DNA of 64,000 nt from Callorhinus ursinus (taxonomy: Eukaryota > Chordata > Mammalia > Carnivora > Otariidae), in the NCBI RefSeq assembly GCF_003265705.1, contig NW_020312968.1, positions 9,080,593-9,144,592 of the forward strand, in the 5' to 3' direction. How positions within the stretch are numbered: the first letter of the stretch is position 1; each line of letters opens with the position of its first letter. Below, one piece after another: positions 12,326 to 23,976 of this stretch. Made by a program: the position numbers and the translations under genes. The notes under the pieces were generated by a model. It was not told where the DNA came from, made no database searches, and worked only from the letters and a program-made list of their open reading frames with translations.

Positions 12326-13387
12326 AAGCACTCAATAAATATTAAAAATGCTAATAAAAATAATTAATAAGTTAAAGTTTTTTGTTCTAAGTTATAAATC
12401 CTTTGGGCTCATTAAGAATCCCTATAAGAGTGTTGAATTGTTTAATGTACTTAAAGTAGCCTGAGACTGAGTTAGAATTGCTATGTGAAGGCAGCTAGTA
12501 GGTATATTCGAATAAGTTAATTATACCCAAGAAAGTTCTTCATCTATCTACTGCCCACGGTGGTTTTGAGATTTGCTACGCCATCAAAAGTGGGACTCAA
12601 GCAACTTACTGAAATCCACTGTTTACGCCTATAATCGTGGCAGTGGTATTTCAAGGCCATCTCATTAGTAGGAATATTTGTAGTTAACCTATATGGGATG
12701 CCCTTGGAAGAGAAATATGCCAAGCAAATCAAAAGGGCGTAATTCCCTTTCAGAACGAGGCTTTATTTATCAAAATGTTAGAGTAAGTACCAACACTAGA
12801 TCAGTGTAACTGTTTCATTCTCCGCCCCCCCCAAGAAAAACCATAGAGATGTCAGGTCATTTAAGAATCTGCAGAGTTCAGAGTGAAATAATGCAAACTT
12901 GTAAGTAGTACTTTGCATTGGGAGAGGAATAAACATTCCAGGGAAATGAGAAGCAATGAAGGTTGTCTCTGTTTTTCTATCTGGTAGCTTTCAATTAGTT
13001 AATATAGTACCATCTACAAAACTGTGAGCTGTATTAGTAAATTTTAATGAAAAAAATGAGGATTTAGTTACCACTGAAACAAATAATACATTATATGTTT
13101 ATAATAATTAAAAAATAAAATAAAAATTTAAAAAATGAGGATTTATAAAGGACTTGCCCCTAGGGATGTCCCAGGGCTTCTGAAGGTAATGCTCAGCAGC
13201 CATAAGTTAGAAACCCCCTTCCTGGGCCTGTGATGATGCGAGGGCATTCAGATGAAGAGCCCAACAAACACTACATCTTCCTCTTTTCCAGCGACATAAC
13301 CCACTGACATGTTCAGCATCTCCCAAGCCCAGGACTGGCTCACCCCATCAAAACACTAAGACTTGGTCTGCATTCCAGTGTTCTGGT
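12326..13387. other. No recognised gene; AT-rich patch
   Basis: Unassigned. An A/T-only patch lies near 13080-13135. Nothing resembles an exon or RNA gene. Confidence 0.45.
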
Positions 13388-13560
13388 TGAGAGCATGGGC
13401 TTCAGTTGTCTCTTCCACCATCTACTTCCAGGAAATGGCCAATTGTTCTTTAGGCCATGGTTTCTTCATCTGTGAAATGGGAGGATAACAGTAACTACCT
13501 CACAGATCTGTTAAAGGAAAGCCGCATAAAGCACTGAGGACTCTGGCTGACACACAGCGT
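13388..13560 (+). repeat. MIR SINE relic
   Basis: Sense-strand MIR with 'gagagcatgggcttcag', 'ggtttcttcatctgtgaaat', 'gggaggataacagtaactac' and a decayed 3' end. Confidence 0.75.
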
Positions 13561-13584
13561 TTGCTCCCCATTAACCGAAGAGGC

Positions 13585-13690
13585 GGCATACTAGGCACTG
13601 GTACTGGGGATGCATGTGACAGTCTTCCCAGTGATCTCACAGTCCAGCTGAGGAGCAGGTCAGAGAGGAACTCATTACAACACTCTAACT
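13585..13690 (-). repeat. L2 LINE relic
   Basis: Antisense L2 3' end: 'tactaggcactggtactgg', 'ggatgcatgtgacag', 'tctcacagtccagctgagg'. Short and diverged. Confidence 0.55.
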
Positions 13691-14300
13691 GAGACCTACC
13701 AATGTAGAGCACATAGAAGGCCCCCTCTCGTTTGCTTTGTCTGTGCTCTGCCGGGAGTCCTGAAATGTCTCAGAACTTTTCAGGATAGGGGAGATAATTC
13801 TGGCAGGCTCTCGAAGGATAAATGAAACTTCCCCTTGAGTTGAATGATCTAAAAGCACACACATTCAGTAATTTAGTATTGTTTTCAATGACACTACATT
13901 GCATAATGCTGCTACGTGGAAGAGCCAAGAGCATGCTCACATTACCCTCTAACGCTGTCATGCTCATGTCCAGGCATAGGAGATTAAACATTATAGCTTT
14001 ATTCTGTCTACGTGTACATGACAAGTGCCACATTGTGTTCCTAGGCTCGGGTCAGCTGACAAACTGTCCCAAAAGTTTTGAGTTGTCTAGCAATTCGGGT
14101 CAGACTAGCACTTTGAGAGTTGTAATGGCTTTCCTTGGGGAGGGGTCACCTCTTGGCTTGAGAAAAAGTTTGCATGGATATGTATTACCAGAGTGCATCT
14201 CTGAAAACCAAGTTTCCCTCTTTGCTTTGGTTACTGGGAAGCCTGGAGACAAACTGACTATCTGACAATGGTAACTATACAGAGCCATTTACTACTCTTT
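13691..14300. other. No recognised gene; one unexplained open frame
   Basis: A plus-strand frame of 147 residues (13822-14265) is open, and a minus-strand frame of 87 residues overlaps it. Neither resembles a known protein. The length is unremarkable for 64 kb of DNA, so both are treated as chance. Confidence 0.45.
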
Positions 14301-14497
14301 TTTTTTTTTTTTTTAAGATTTTATTTATTTATTTGACAGAGACACAGCCAGAGAGGAAACACAGCAGGGGGAGTGGGAGAGGGAGAAGCAGGCTTCCCAC
14401 AGAGCCGGGAGCCTGATGTGGGGCTCCATGCCAGGACCCTGAGATCATGACCCGAGCTGAAGGCAGACGCTTAATGACTGAGCCACCCAGGCACACC
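14301..14497 (-). mobile_element. CAN-SINE, minus strand
   Basis: A long T-run, 'aagattttatttatttattt', a GA block, 'gggctccatgccaggaccct' and 'gagccacccaggcacacc'. Short flanks around 'ctactctttt' repeat on both sides, consistent with a target-site duplication. Confidence 0.93.
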
Positions 14498-14509
14498 ATG
14501 CTACTCTTT

Positions 14510-15116
14510 TCTCATGTTTTAAGTTCGTTAACTGTATCTGACATCTTTGCAATTTATTTAATTTATATGGTGTGTATTTTTGAAACAAGTTCAAATCCTC
14601 TCTGGGAGAAAAGGAAAAGAATATATTTTTAGAATGCTCAAATTATGCCTACATAATAGAGTGGCACCCTCAAAGAGTTAACTCCCTTCCAAATGGCTTT
14701 ATTTACTCCCAGATTACTCATTGGCAGATGAAGCATGAAGTTGCCAACTGTCAAATACCAGGGGGATAGGTTTCTGGGGGGAAAACAGAGAACCTTAGCA
14801 GAACTTTCTCTTGGGGAAAAAAAAAAAGCATTCAGATGTATTTTTTAGAGCAAACAGCCCATCTAGTGCTAAACTGGCGAAGGACATATTTGAAGGACAG
14901 TGGCTATTAGAAGCCAACGGAAATTCTGAAATCAGTGAGCTGGAGCAGCTCCACCAGCCAGTCCAACTGGACAGCTACCAGGACCACTTCTAACAGAGGC
15001 TCAGAGAAGACAAACTGGGACAGTGGAAAGAACTGGGAAATGACGAGATACATGCATGTGCACACACTCAACACAAATCAATAACCCTATAGTGTTTGCA
15101 CAAGAAGGCTACTTTT
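14510..15116. other. No recognisable feature
   Basis: Nothing recognised. A-run at 14816-14827. Confidence 0.45.
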
Positions 15117-15355
15117 AGGAATATTGTTTATTTTATTATTTTATTTTTTAGAGAGATAGAGAAAGAGAGAGAGCTAGCATGCATGTGAGCAGTGAGAAGG
15201 GGTAGTGGGAGAGAGAGAATCTCAAGCAGGCTCCACACTCTGTGTGGAGCTGGACTTGGGGCTGAATCTCACGACCCTGAGATCGTGACCTGAGCCAAAA
15301 TCAAGAGTCAGACGCTTAACTGACTGAGCCACCCAGGCGCCCCAGGAATATTTTT
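15117..15355 (-). mobile_element. CAN-SINE, minus strand, older subtype
   Basis: Core 15130-15343: A/T-rich start, GA-rich block, 'ctccacactctgtgtggagc', 'tctcacgaccctgagatcg', 'atcaagagtcagacgcttaa' and 'gagccacccaggcgcccc'. Flanks 'aggaatattgttta' and 'aggaatatttttaa' are an imperfect duplication. Confidence 0.93.
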
Positions 15356-16780
15356 AAATGGACAGTTTACTCCAGAATTACTACTGAGACAAGCATGAAA
15401 TTCCAGTTGATCCCTGTGATCAGAGAAAGTTATTTATATCAAATGGCTCACCAAAATGAGGAGGATGTGAGGTGACAGTACTATACAGACACAAGGATAC
15501 CTACCATTCCTATAACTACCCGCACACATATCCCATGCACGTAGCTCTGTTTCTGCTAGTTGTTATCTATATTAACTACTTCGCCCCTCCTAAGAAATAA
15601 GTTCTAGGTTTGATCACTTCTGCTGTCAGGAGCTATAGAAGTTAACTAATTTCCTCAGTGCACACGAGTGTCAGTGGTAGCTGGGCTTCCATCCCAGGTC
15701 TAGGTAACTCCTCTGTTGATCATGCAATATCTATGCAGCTTTATGAGTCAGGGAGGAGTAGGCAGAATGGGAGACCATCGAGGAAAAATATATTTGAAAA
15801 AGTATGCTTTGCTGGCAACAAGAGAGATCAATCCTACACCACCTTTCCCTATTACTAAAACTACTCATAGCCTTGATGAAAACTTTACATGATCCAGTTT
15901 TGATGCTAGCCTGAAAAGATGTCTTTGTCTGCTTACTTAGAAAAGGTAGGTTTCATCAGAGACAATTTCAATGCCTGTGCACTGGGGGATCCTGTTATTG
16001 ACTTGCAAGAGCTATAGGCAGGCTATGCCTGCATGATGCCACATTAGGAGGAAAAGCTAACAATTCACTCAGGAATAGGAATTTAGCTACATGATCAAAA
16101 CTTCTGAGTTTTGGAAACATCTGGACGTCTGACATTGAGAGACACAGCCTGAGTCTCACTTGCTATTTTGCTTGGTACATGCCCCTGCATGAATCATACC
16201 AGAGCTAAAAACAGGGAGCAATAGAAGACAAAGCAACACAAGCCTGAGGAAAGCCAAAGTCTCTCCACCATCAATTACAACAGGGGTGGGGCTCTCTGGA
16301 CCCACAGTTTGGGTCTGAGACCAAAGGGACAGTGGAAGCCAGAGGTACCACTAAAAGAGATGATCAGAGAGGAAGTGAATGAATGCCATCCCAAAGGAGC
16401 AGAAGTGGGAGGAGAGTGCAGAATTCAGAGCCAAGAAACAGACAAGAAGCAAAAGCAGGTTGGAATGAAGGCGGGGGGGTGGATCCTGAGAACCCTTGCT
16501 GAAGGCCAGCATGGGATGGACATGGCTGGAGAAGGCACTGTCTGTGACTTAGTGAAGTACTGCATGTTGAATTTCATTCATCCAGGTTGAGGGACAAAGA
16601 ACCTTAAGCACATATGTTACTCATACTATAAAATGTTGCTAAAAACTGATATTAGTAATCAGTTTTCCTTCTGGCTTTTTTCAGTGGGAACAGGAAATGA
16701 ACCAAATATGGCCCATATAAGATGAGAAAAGGGTTGTGAACAGGATTTTCTCTCATTTATAGTCAGTAACTTAAAATCAA
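15356..16780. other. No recognisable feature
   Basis: No repeat or exon recognised. A purine-rich stretch at 16330-16480 is open in one frame for 93 residues but has no protein-like signature. Confidence 0.45.
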
Positions 16781-16956
16781 CAGCTAATGTTTATGGGAAT
16801 ATGCCAGGCTTTATATGCACGGTTTCATTCCATTTTTTTGCAGTAACTCCAGGAGGTAGGTGCTGTTATCATCCCTATTTCACAGATGAGGAAACAGACT
16901 GGGAGAGGTTGAATAACTTGCCCACCACCCACAGCCAGGGCCCTTTCGGACTAGAG
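16781..16956 (-). repeat. MIR SINE relic
   Basis: Antisense MIR: 'atatgccaggctttatatgc', 'ggaggtaggtgctgttatc', 'tttcacagatgaggaaac', 'gagaggttgaataacttgcc', 'cacagccaggg'. Its 3' flank is the target site of the next L1. Confidence 0.85.
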
Positions 16957-18332
16957 AATTCTATACTCTTAGGCAGTAATGTCTCTGACACCAGCTGCAG
17001 CAACATTTTTCTAGGTATGTCTCCCGAGGCAAGGGATACAAAAGCAAAAATAAATGCCTGGGACTATGCCAAGATAAAAAGCTTCTGCACAGTGAAGGAA
17101 ACAATCAGCAAAACTAAAAGTCAACGTACTGAATGGGAGAAGATATTTGCAAATGACATAAAGGGTTAGTATCCAACGTATATAAAGAAGTTCTACAACT
17201 CAACACCCAGAAAACAAGTAATCCAATTAAAAAATGAGCAGAAGACATGAACAGACACTTCTCCAAAGAAGACATACAGATGTCCAGCAGACACATGAAA
17301 AGGTGCTCAACATCACTCATCATCAGGGAAATGCAAATCAAAACCACAATGAGGTATCACCTCACACCGGTCAGAATGGCTAAATCAAAAACACAAGAAA
17401 CAACAAATGTTGACAAGGATGTGGAGAAAAAGATAACTTTTGCACTGTTGGTGGGAATGCAAGCTGGTGCAGCCACTGCGGAAAACAGCATGGAGGTTCC
17501 TTGTAAAGTTAAAAATAGAACTACCCTATGATTCAGTAATCCCACTACTGGGTATTTACCCCCAAAATACAAAAACACTAAAATTCAAAGACATATATGC
17601 ACCCCTATGTTTATAGCAGCATTATTTATGATAGCCAAATTATGGAAGCAGCCCAAGTGTCCACTGATAAATGAATGGATAAAGAAGTTGTGGTATATAT
17701 ATATATATACAATGGAATATTACTCAGCTGTAAAAAGAATGAAATCTTGCCATTTGCAACAACATGGATGGAGCTAGAGAATTTCATGCTAATCAAAATA
17801 AGTTAGTCAGAGAAAGACAAATACCATATGATTTCACTCATATGTGGTATTTAAGAAACAAAACAAATAAGCAAAGGGGAAGACAGAGAGAGAGAGAGGC
17901 AAACCAAGAATCAGACTCTTAACTAGAGAGAATAAAGTGGTGGTTCCCAGAAGGGGGGTGGGTGGGCAAATGGGTGAAATGGGTGATGGGGATTAAGGAA
18001 TGCACTTGTGATGAGGACTGGGTGTTGTATGGAAGTGTTGAATAATATATTACACACCTGAAACTAATATAACATTGTATGTTAACTATACTGGAATAAA
18101 TTTTTTTTAGGGGCACCTGGCTTAGTCAGTTAAGCGTCTGCCTCTGGCTCAGGGTCCTGCGATCGAGCCCCACATTGGGCTCCCTGCTTGGCCAGAGGCC
18201 TGCTTCTCCTGCTCCCACGCCCCCTGCCTGTGCTCTCTCTCTCTCTTTGTCAAGTAAATGAATAAATATTTAAAAAAATTAAAATTAAAATTAAAAAACT
18301 GAATTAAATTGAAAAAAAATTCTGTACTCTTA
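16957..18332 (+). mobile_element. 5'-truncated carnivore L1 with target-site duplication
   Basis: Body 16972-18317. It begins inside ORF2 (residues A-R-D-T-K-A-K-I-N-A-W-D-Y-A-K-I-K-S-F at about 17030-17090). It continues through 'cacaccggtcagaatggct', 'ggtgggaatgcaagctggtg' and 'aatggaatattactcagc', then a 3' UTR ending near 'ttaactatactggaataaa'. ORF2 is broken (a stop follows D-I-K-G at 17169). Flanks 'aattctatactctta' (16957-16971) and 'aattctgtactctta' (18318-18332) differ at one base. A SINEC sits in the tail. Confidence 0.93.
18110..18299 (+). mobile_element. CAN-SINE in the tail of an L1, with internal deletions
   Basis: Sense SINEC: 'ggggcacctggcttagtcag', 'taagcgtctgcctctggctc', then directly 'agggtcctgcgatcgagccc', CT-rich body and A-rich tail. 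Compared with other copies here it lacks the 'gtcatgatccc' block and a few bases in the head. It lies at the 3' end of the 16972-18317 L1, so it is the younger insertion or landed in the L1's poly-A tail. Confidence 0.9.
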
Positions 18333-18439
18333 AATCACTTGTGTTCACAATCTCTAGATTACAGTTTCAAAGCCCTTTCATGCACAGTATCACATTTGGT
18401 CTTTTCAACAACTCTGGAAGCAGGCCTGGTTTCCAACCT

Positions 18440-18765
18440 CAGCTTTTCCCCTTCCTAGCTGTTCAACCCTTGGTCTCGTAAGCACCCTGAACTGAGCTTT
18501 TACCACCGGAAAAGAAGGGTAATGACGATGTCTAACCACCCACAGGGCTGCAGTGAGCAAGAGAGGCACTATCGGATGCACAGCCGTGCCCAGCACAGAG
18601 TGGAAGGCAAGGAAATGACCACTCTGTTGATGCATGGAGCAGGGGTTGCCATGCTGAGTTACAGATCCGCAAAAGGAAGCTCAGGGAGGTGGAGGGCCTC
18701 ACTCAAGACCCCCTGCCAGAGAGTGCAGAGCTGGGAGCCAAACCCACATCGTCTGGGGTGAAGTT
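18440..18765. repeat. Probable MIR relics, sense then antisense
   Basis: 18440-18610 has weak sense-MIR order ('cctagctgttcaaccc', 'gtaatgacgatg', 'gtgcccagcacagagtgg'). 18655-18765 resembles antisense MIR ('acagatccgcaaaaggaag', 'gcagagctgggagccaaacc'). Both are weak. Confidence 0.45.
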
Positions 18766-19737
18766 GTGGTCTCTCCCCTGAAGCTTCATGACACCATTCA
18801 TGGTGGTTAATGTGGCTGGCTTTCCCAAGGGATCCTGGCAGCTGCTGTAACAAGCAGCCTCTGGTGCAGGTGCACTTGAGCTCAGTGAAAACATCTGGAT
18901 GCTCTCCATGGCAGCTTCGGAAGGAAATTTTCCCCATTCTGTTGGCACGACTGCACAACAGGTTTGGAAAAGTGCAGTTCGAAGCCCTTCTGCTGCTGAT
19001 TTCCCCAAACAAGGACATGTGTTTGGCATGTTGCCTCAAGGCCCAATGGTGTGTGTTGAACTACAGGCTATGTTGTGATTGAAATGATGAGGATTTCACT
19101 GATGATACCTGGCCCCAGTGATATATGGGGGGGATATGTTTCTATCCAGTGTAATGGTGTGGGGTGGGGGAGGAGAGGTTACAGGGGAGAAATAATTTTC
19201 AGATAAAGAAACAGAATACAAGGCAAAATCTCTTCCAAAGAATTTATAATGAGCTTGTTTATGAGTCATCTGCATCTGAAAATGAGCCTATTTCCTTCAT
19301 ATTGGAATCCCATGGTACCAGCCTTAAACAAAATTATAAAATAGGCACTGTTTGCTACTTATATCAACATTTTCACTCTCTTTCTGCCCTCTAAAGCCCC
19401 TTCTCCCTGTCCTCACTTGTGCAGCGAGGCCAGCCTCCCAACCCACCTCCTGGCCCAGGATTCCTCTTTTCCTATGCCTTATTCTTCCTCCGAAGGTAAC
19501 TGCATGCAACTCAGGGTGAGGAGGAAAGCAAACTGAGTGGGATTAATTCACACTCAGTTGTTAATAAGGGATGGCCTTCCCGAGGTACTCACAGTTTAAG
19601 AATCATTACGCTCTACTACATGGTAAATTGTAGAAAAGTTTTCATCAAGCTCTGAACCAGTTTATCTTCACAAAAGAAAATCATTACATTGATTTCAAAA
19701 TCCCAACCTCAACACATATTTAATCACCGACCCACTG
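18766..19737. other. No recognisable feature
   Basis: Several overlapping frames up to 126 residues on the minus strand (18659-19082) are open because the sequence is moderately GC-rich. No motif or conserved domain is visible. Confidence 0.45.
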
Positions 19738-19830
19738 AAAACACATTTATTGACTACCTACAGGATGACAGTTGCTGTGCTGGGGATTAACCGGTGAGTG
19801 AGAAAGAATCCATGCTCAGAGGACAGGAAA
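19738..19830 (-). repeat. L2 LINE relic
   Basis: Antisense L2 3' end: 'acatttattgactacctaca', 'gctgtgctggggattaacc', 'gtgagtgagaaagaatcc'. Confidence 0.65.
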
Positions 19831-20269
19831 AGAACCTATAGCTTCCACTGGGGGAATAAACTGGCCACCCAGGCTGCGCTGTCTTGGTCTGCTGCTCTGT
19901 TATTGTTGCAGGAAGAGGACGGGGACAGGGAGGGGGAGGAGGAAGAGAAAGAGCAATAAGGCAAGTCTTCTAGCTCCAGGTTGTCAGAAGCCCCTCCATT
20001 CCCACTGGTTTTACCCCCCATTATCTGCCTATCCCCAGAGGAGTTTGAGTTTACTACCTTGTTCTAGGGAGATATTCTTAGAATACATGTTAGTACCAAG
20101 ATTATTTTATGATATTGAAAACTTTTTGTTAAAATAGCAGATTTAGTGACAAAACTTGAGAATACAAAATCGAAAAGTGGGCTTCCTTAGAACATAAAGT
20201 TAAGAAAAAGGTGGCTGTGTTTGGTCCATTTGTTCCATCTTCCCCTGCTAAAATACATAGGCTATAAAT
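19831..20269. other. No recognisable feature
   Basis: A purine-rich patch at 19905-19955; otherwise nothing recognised. Confidence 0.45.
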
Positions 20270-20440
20270 TAGGAGACTTTGATTCTAGCTCTCACTCTGT
20301 GTTACTTACAAGCTGTGTTACCTTGGATAAGTTACTTCACCTCTCTGAGCCTGCTTCCTTATCTATAAAAAGAGAGGATTGGATTTGATAATCTTTAAAG
20401 TCTTTTTGGTCAAATACTGTTCTAATGTTGTGATTCTTTG
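20270..20440 (+). repeat. MIR-family relic
   Basis: Sense MIR-like: 'gtgttacttacaagctgtg', 'ttggataagttacttcacc', 'ctctgagcctgcttccttat', 'ggattggatttgataatc'. The last block is typical of the MIRc/MIR3 type. Confidence 0.7.
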
Positions 20441-21309
20441 CTGATCTTACAGACTTCAGTGAGATTTTAATAAAGGAACTTGGCATAGTTCACTGGTTAC
20501 ATGACTCAGGAATCCATCTCAAAGAAACGCAAAATAAAGGTTGTCAGAGAAAACAACAGACTTTCATTTCCTGGGTAAAGTGCTTCCTCTAGGACCAAAG
20601 AATGTCCATGTATTAATTCCTGAGACAAAGAAGGGAACTATAGAAGAGTAAAAATCAACGAAAAGCTATGGTCGATGATACATATGATACTTCTACAGGT
20701 AAAGACGTATATGGGGTCAATGTTTTTTGGAATGAAAAATGAAACCTAAAGTTCAAGAGTATTTTAAAAGTTATACTTTGTGTTTCAGATCCCAGGGTCT
20801 CCAGATAAAAATATGGCTTGTTTCGTCAGGCTGTATTAACAGCTCTCCAAGAGCTATTAATTATTAACTATTAGCTATTAACTATTCCCTTTTTGCAGCT
20901 TAGGACTGAGGTTCAGTCTTGGGTGCTGAGCACGGAAAGGGGGAATCAGTGTACCACTCTATGCCCTGCTAGAGGCTGGTGAGGCTATGGCTGGGGAGAA
21001 AGATTTGGAAGTTTCTTCAAAGTGAGTGGCTGTTTTGAGGAGAAAAGGGAATGATAAGCATGCTTGGTGAAGTTTACAGGTGACATGTCCCAGCTGGTGA
21101 AGTAACAGCACAGGCTACCACAGCTGGTGAACTGGTTGTCAGCGGACCAGTGCTTAACACCCCCGGGCCCCCGTGTTGGCCGGCTCACCATCTACCACCT
21201 TTCCACACGCGGCCATCAGGGGCCCATGGATGGAGAAAAGAGAGTGAAAAGAATAATTAGTTTCATGAAACACTAATTAGGGTGTTAGAACCAAAAGAAA
21301 ATCTAGAGG
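20441..21309. other. No recognisable feature
   Basis: Contains a short run of the repeated word 'ctattaattattaac' near 20853-20885 and no identifiable family. Confidence 0.45.
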
Positions 21310-21455
21310 CTTCCTAGTCTCATTATGTCATGACACAGATGAGGAAAGGAGACCCAAAGAGGAAAGGTGACGTTGCCAAGGTCAAGCAGCTCTCCACTAG
21401 CAGAACTAGCTGTAGAACCCCAGTCTTCAGACTCCCAGTCAATTCACAATTCAGC
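21310..21455 (-). repeat. MIR-family relic
   Basis: Antisense MIR-like: 'catgacacagatgaggaaag', 'gttgccaaggtcaagcagc', 'agaactagctgtagaacccc', 'cttcagactcccagtcaa'. Confidence 0.7.
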
Positions 21456-21966
21456 ATAACACATCTCTAGGTTGAAAATACTTATGAGCGACTTAACTTC
21501 CCAGAACTTTCCTGCATGTGGGCAGTGCAATAGGACCCCACTGACATCAATCTGAGTAATATACAATGGTATTGATAATTCACTTTTTCCTTCCTCAGCG
21601 GACTCTTTGTCCAATGAATGCTATCATAATTCATTGCTGTGATAGTCAAGGTTTAATTTGTTGTATTTATTCTAATTTTACTCCTAAAATGTCCGGGCTG
21701 GAGGTTGAGTTCTGGGGATAGTTAGGAAACTAAACTGATGCAGGCCTTACATGGAGGGGGGCCCTGTGTGACTAGGGATTGCCGAAGTGATTACCAGAGC
21801 AAGAAAGGTATGTTTGTCACAGCCATGCATCAACTGGTCAGGAGGACAGAAGAGAGGCATCCCCAAGCTGGTTCTGAGGCCAGTAGGATGTGGCCATTGA
21901 TGTGGAGAACAAAGGAAAAGGAAAAAAACTAGTCTCCTTACAACTTACAGCCCATCAACAAGTCCT
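21456..21966. other. No recognisable feature
   Basis: Unassigned sequence upstream of the solo LTR. Confidence 0.45.
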
Positions 21967-22441
21967 TGAGGGAGGCAGAGCAATTTCCTCTAGGAACTCA
22001 CTGCCTCAGTGTTAGTTCTTTAGCTTAACATTAACTCAACCTCCAGCATCCTGTAAGTCTCTTTTAACATATAAAAATTCCTTTGGAAACTTCCTTTATC
22101 TCTACCCACCAAGATACATGTTAGCAATCATCTTCTAAGCATACGGCCCACCGATATACAGCTCAAGGGTCTCATGATTAAGGTTTTACGAGAGAGTAGT
22201 AAATGACCTCTTACAAACATCTAGGCCCTCAAGGTCCTGGAAACCTTGCTTCCAAATTCCTTAGAGACTTATGCTATCCCTAACTCCCTCCCAACTTGAA
22301 AGTATATAATCAGCCCCTCACGACCCCAGAGTAGCTCTCTCTGCCCACAGGTCCTGAGCCCATGCTTTAATAAAACTATACTTTTTGCACCAAAGATACC
22401 TCAAGAATTCTTTCTTGACTATTCACTCCTGAACCCCAACA
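21967..22441 (+). mobile_element. Solo LTR, ERV1-like (gammaretrovirus-type structure)
   Basis: About 475 bp with the layout of a retroviral LTR: starts TG ('tgagggaggcagagc'), a TATA-like 'agtatataatc' at 22301-22311, an AATAAA poly-A signal at 22369-22374, a U5-like segment 'tttttgcaccaaagatacc' and 'caagaattctttcttgac', and ends 'ccccaaca' at 22441. No internal viral genes, primer-binding site or second LTR lie beside it, so it is a solo LTR left by recombination. No flanking 4-6 bp duplication was found and the family is not named. The 5' boundary is inferred from the TG. Confidence 0.75.
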
Positions 22442-22764
22442 TTTTCACATCAGCTGCCAGTTCAGGTCTCAATCAATTCCTAAGTGCCCCTGAGTCCCAG
22501 TCTATGGAAATCCCAACAGCCCAAGCTACTAGAATGATATTAGCTATCGCAATGAGGAAGTGCAGTCCTACCTAGACAAATACTCACCCTCCCTTTCTCC
22601 CCACCTTTTTATTGCTGCCCATCCCCATCTCCCAAATCTCTCTGCCTTGACAAACAGATTTTCCCTATTTGTAGTAGAAAAAAAGGAGGACTCTGTCCTA
22701 TGACAAGGGGTCCACAACAGATTTTGCTATCTGACCCAGTTTGACCAGTTATGCCCACCTGGGT
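22442..22764. other. No recognisable feature
   Basis: Nothing recognised downstream of the solo LTR. Confidence 0.45.
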
Positions 22765-22890
22765 CCTAGTTTTTGTTGTGCTATTGCATGTCCTGAGACA
22801 AATCCAACTCTGAGGGTCTCCGTTTCCTCATCTATAAATGGACTAGCTAACTCCAGGTTCCTAACTATAAGATTTCCAAGATGTAGTAAC
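22765..22890 (+). repeat. MIR-family relic
   Basis: Sense MIR-like: 'gtctccgtttcctcatctat', 'aaatggactagctaactcc', 'cctaactataagatttcc'. The ending is of the MIRc/MIR3 type. Confidence 0.6.
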
Positions 22891-23739
22891 ATTTTTCTCA
22901 TCTTACAAGTGGCAGCAAGCTTCCAAAGACACTTGTCACTGTTTATGAGCTGTAGAAGACTGTAAGCGGAATGAACGATATACTTGCATGTTTTAAAAAA
23001 GTTAATTCTGTTCTTGCAATATATCCTAAACATTTCACTTTATTCTGCCCCCACAATCAATTACAGACCCGAGGACACGGGAAACAGCTAAAGTTCTGGT
23101 CGATAATCAGAAAAGAACAAAATCTGCCACAGAGTGAAATCAATGTTGGCCTCACCAGCAATCAGCAGATGTAGCTCCTTTTACATAGACAAAACCTGAA
23201 TGGAACTGAAGCCACAATGGGCCAGTTTTGCAACACCGGACAAATCATGGGCCAGCCACGGATGTCAGAGGTTGCTACATAGGCCCTCCACCCATTTATC
23301 TCTCTATTCGTCGTTCCATTCATTCTTTTATTTTCTCGACAACCTAAAGTAGCTTATCTCAGTTATTAAGCAAGCTCCCCAAATGTTCAAACATGTCTCT
23401 GCCGTTAAGACATGTTACTAGGGGATACAAGCAGCAGTGAAAAACATTGCAACACTAGGTGTGATGTTCTTTCTTTTTGGATAGTCCCACGTCAGTACGC
23501 ATTTGGAACTCCAGCCACATGTAGTCAATAATCAAGATGAGGGACATGCCCATAAAGAACTAGCTGCAAAGAAAAATACTAACGAAAGTAGTCACGTGTG
23601 CATGGATATATCCTGATTCCCCTTCCCAGAGAAGACAAGAGAGAGAAAAAAAGAAAGAGCCATTAAGTATCCTCTCAGTATATTCCTTAAGTCTCTCATC
23701 AGAAATGCTGGTTCAATGTTTAACATTTGTCTTGTGTAC
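22891..23739. other. No recognisable feature
   Basis: Nothing recognised; purine-rich at 23625-23665. Confidence 0.45.
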
Positions 23740-23976
23740 AAACTTGTAGATCATTCTTTTTTTTTTTTTTAAAGATTTTATTTATTTATTTGACAGAGAG
23801 AGAGATAGCGAGAGCAGGAACACAAGGAGGGAGAGTGGGAGAGGGAGAAGCAGGCTCCCCGCGGAGCAGGGAGCCCGATGTGGGACTCAATCCCAGGACC
23901 CTGGGATCATGATCTGAGCCGAAGGCAGATGCTTAACAACTGAGCCACCCAGGCGACCAAACTCATAGATCATTCT
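23740..23976 (-). mobile_element. CAN-SINE with 18-bp duplication
   Basis: Core 23758-23958: T-run, 'aaagattttatttatttatt', GA block, 'gggactcaatcccaggaccc', 'gagccacccaggcgacc'. Flanks 'aaacttgtagatcattct' (23740-23757) and 'aaactcatagatcattct' (23959-23976) match at 16 of 18 bases. Confidence 0.95.

Noticed and set aside
13822..14265. 147-residue open frame on the plus strand
   Set aside because: It is the longest open frame outside transposons. It has no recognisable domain, low-complexity bias or start context, a minus-strand frame overlaps it, and its length is expected by chance in 64 kb.
18659..19082. Minus-strand frames of 108 and 126 residues
   Set aside because: They overlap each other and plus-strand frames, partly cover MIR-like sequence, and have no protein-like motif.
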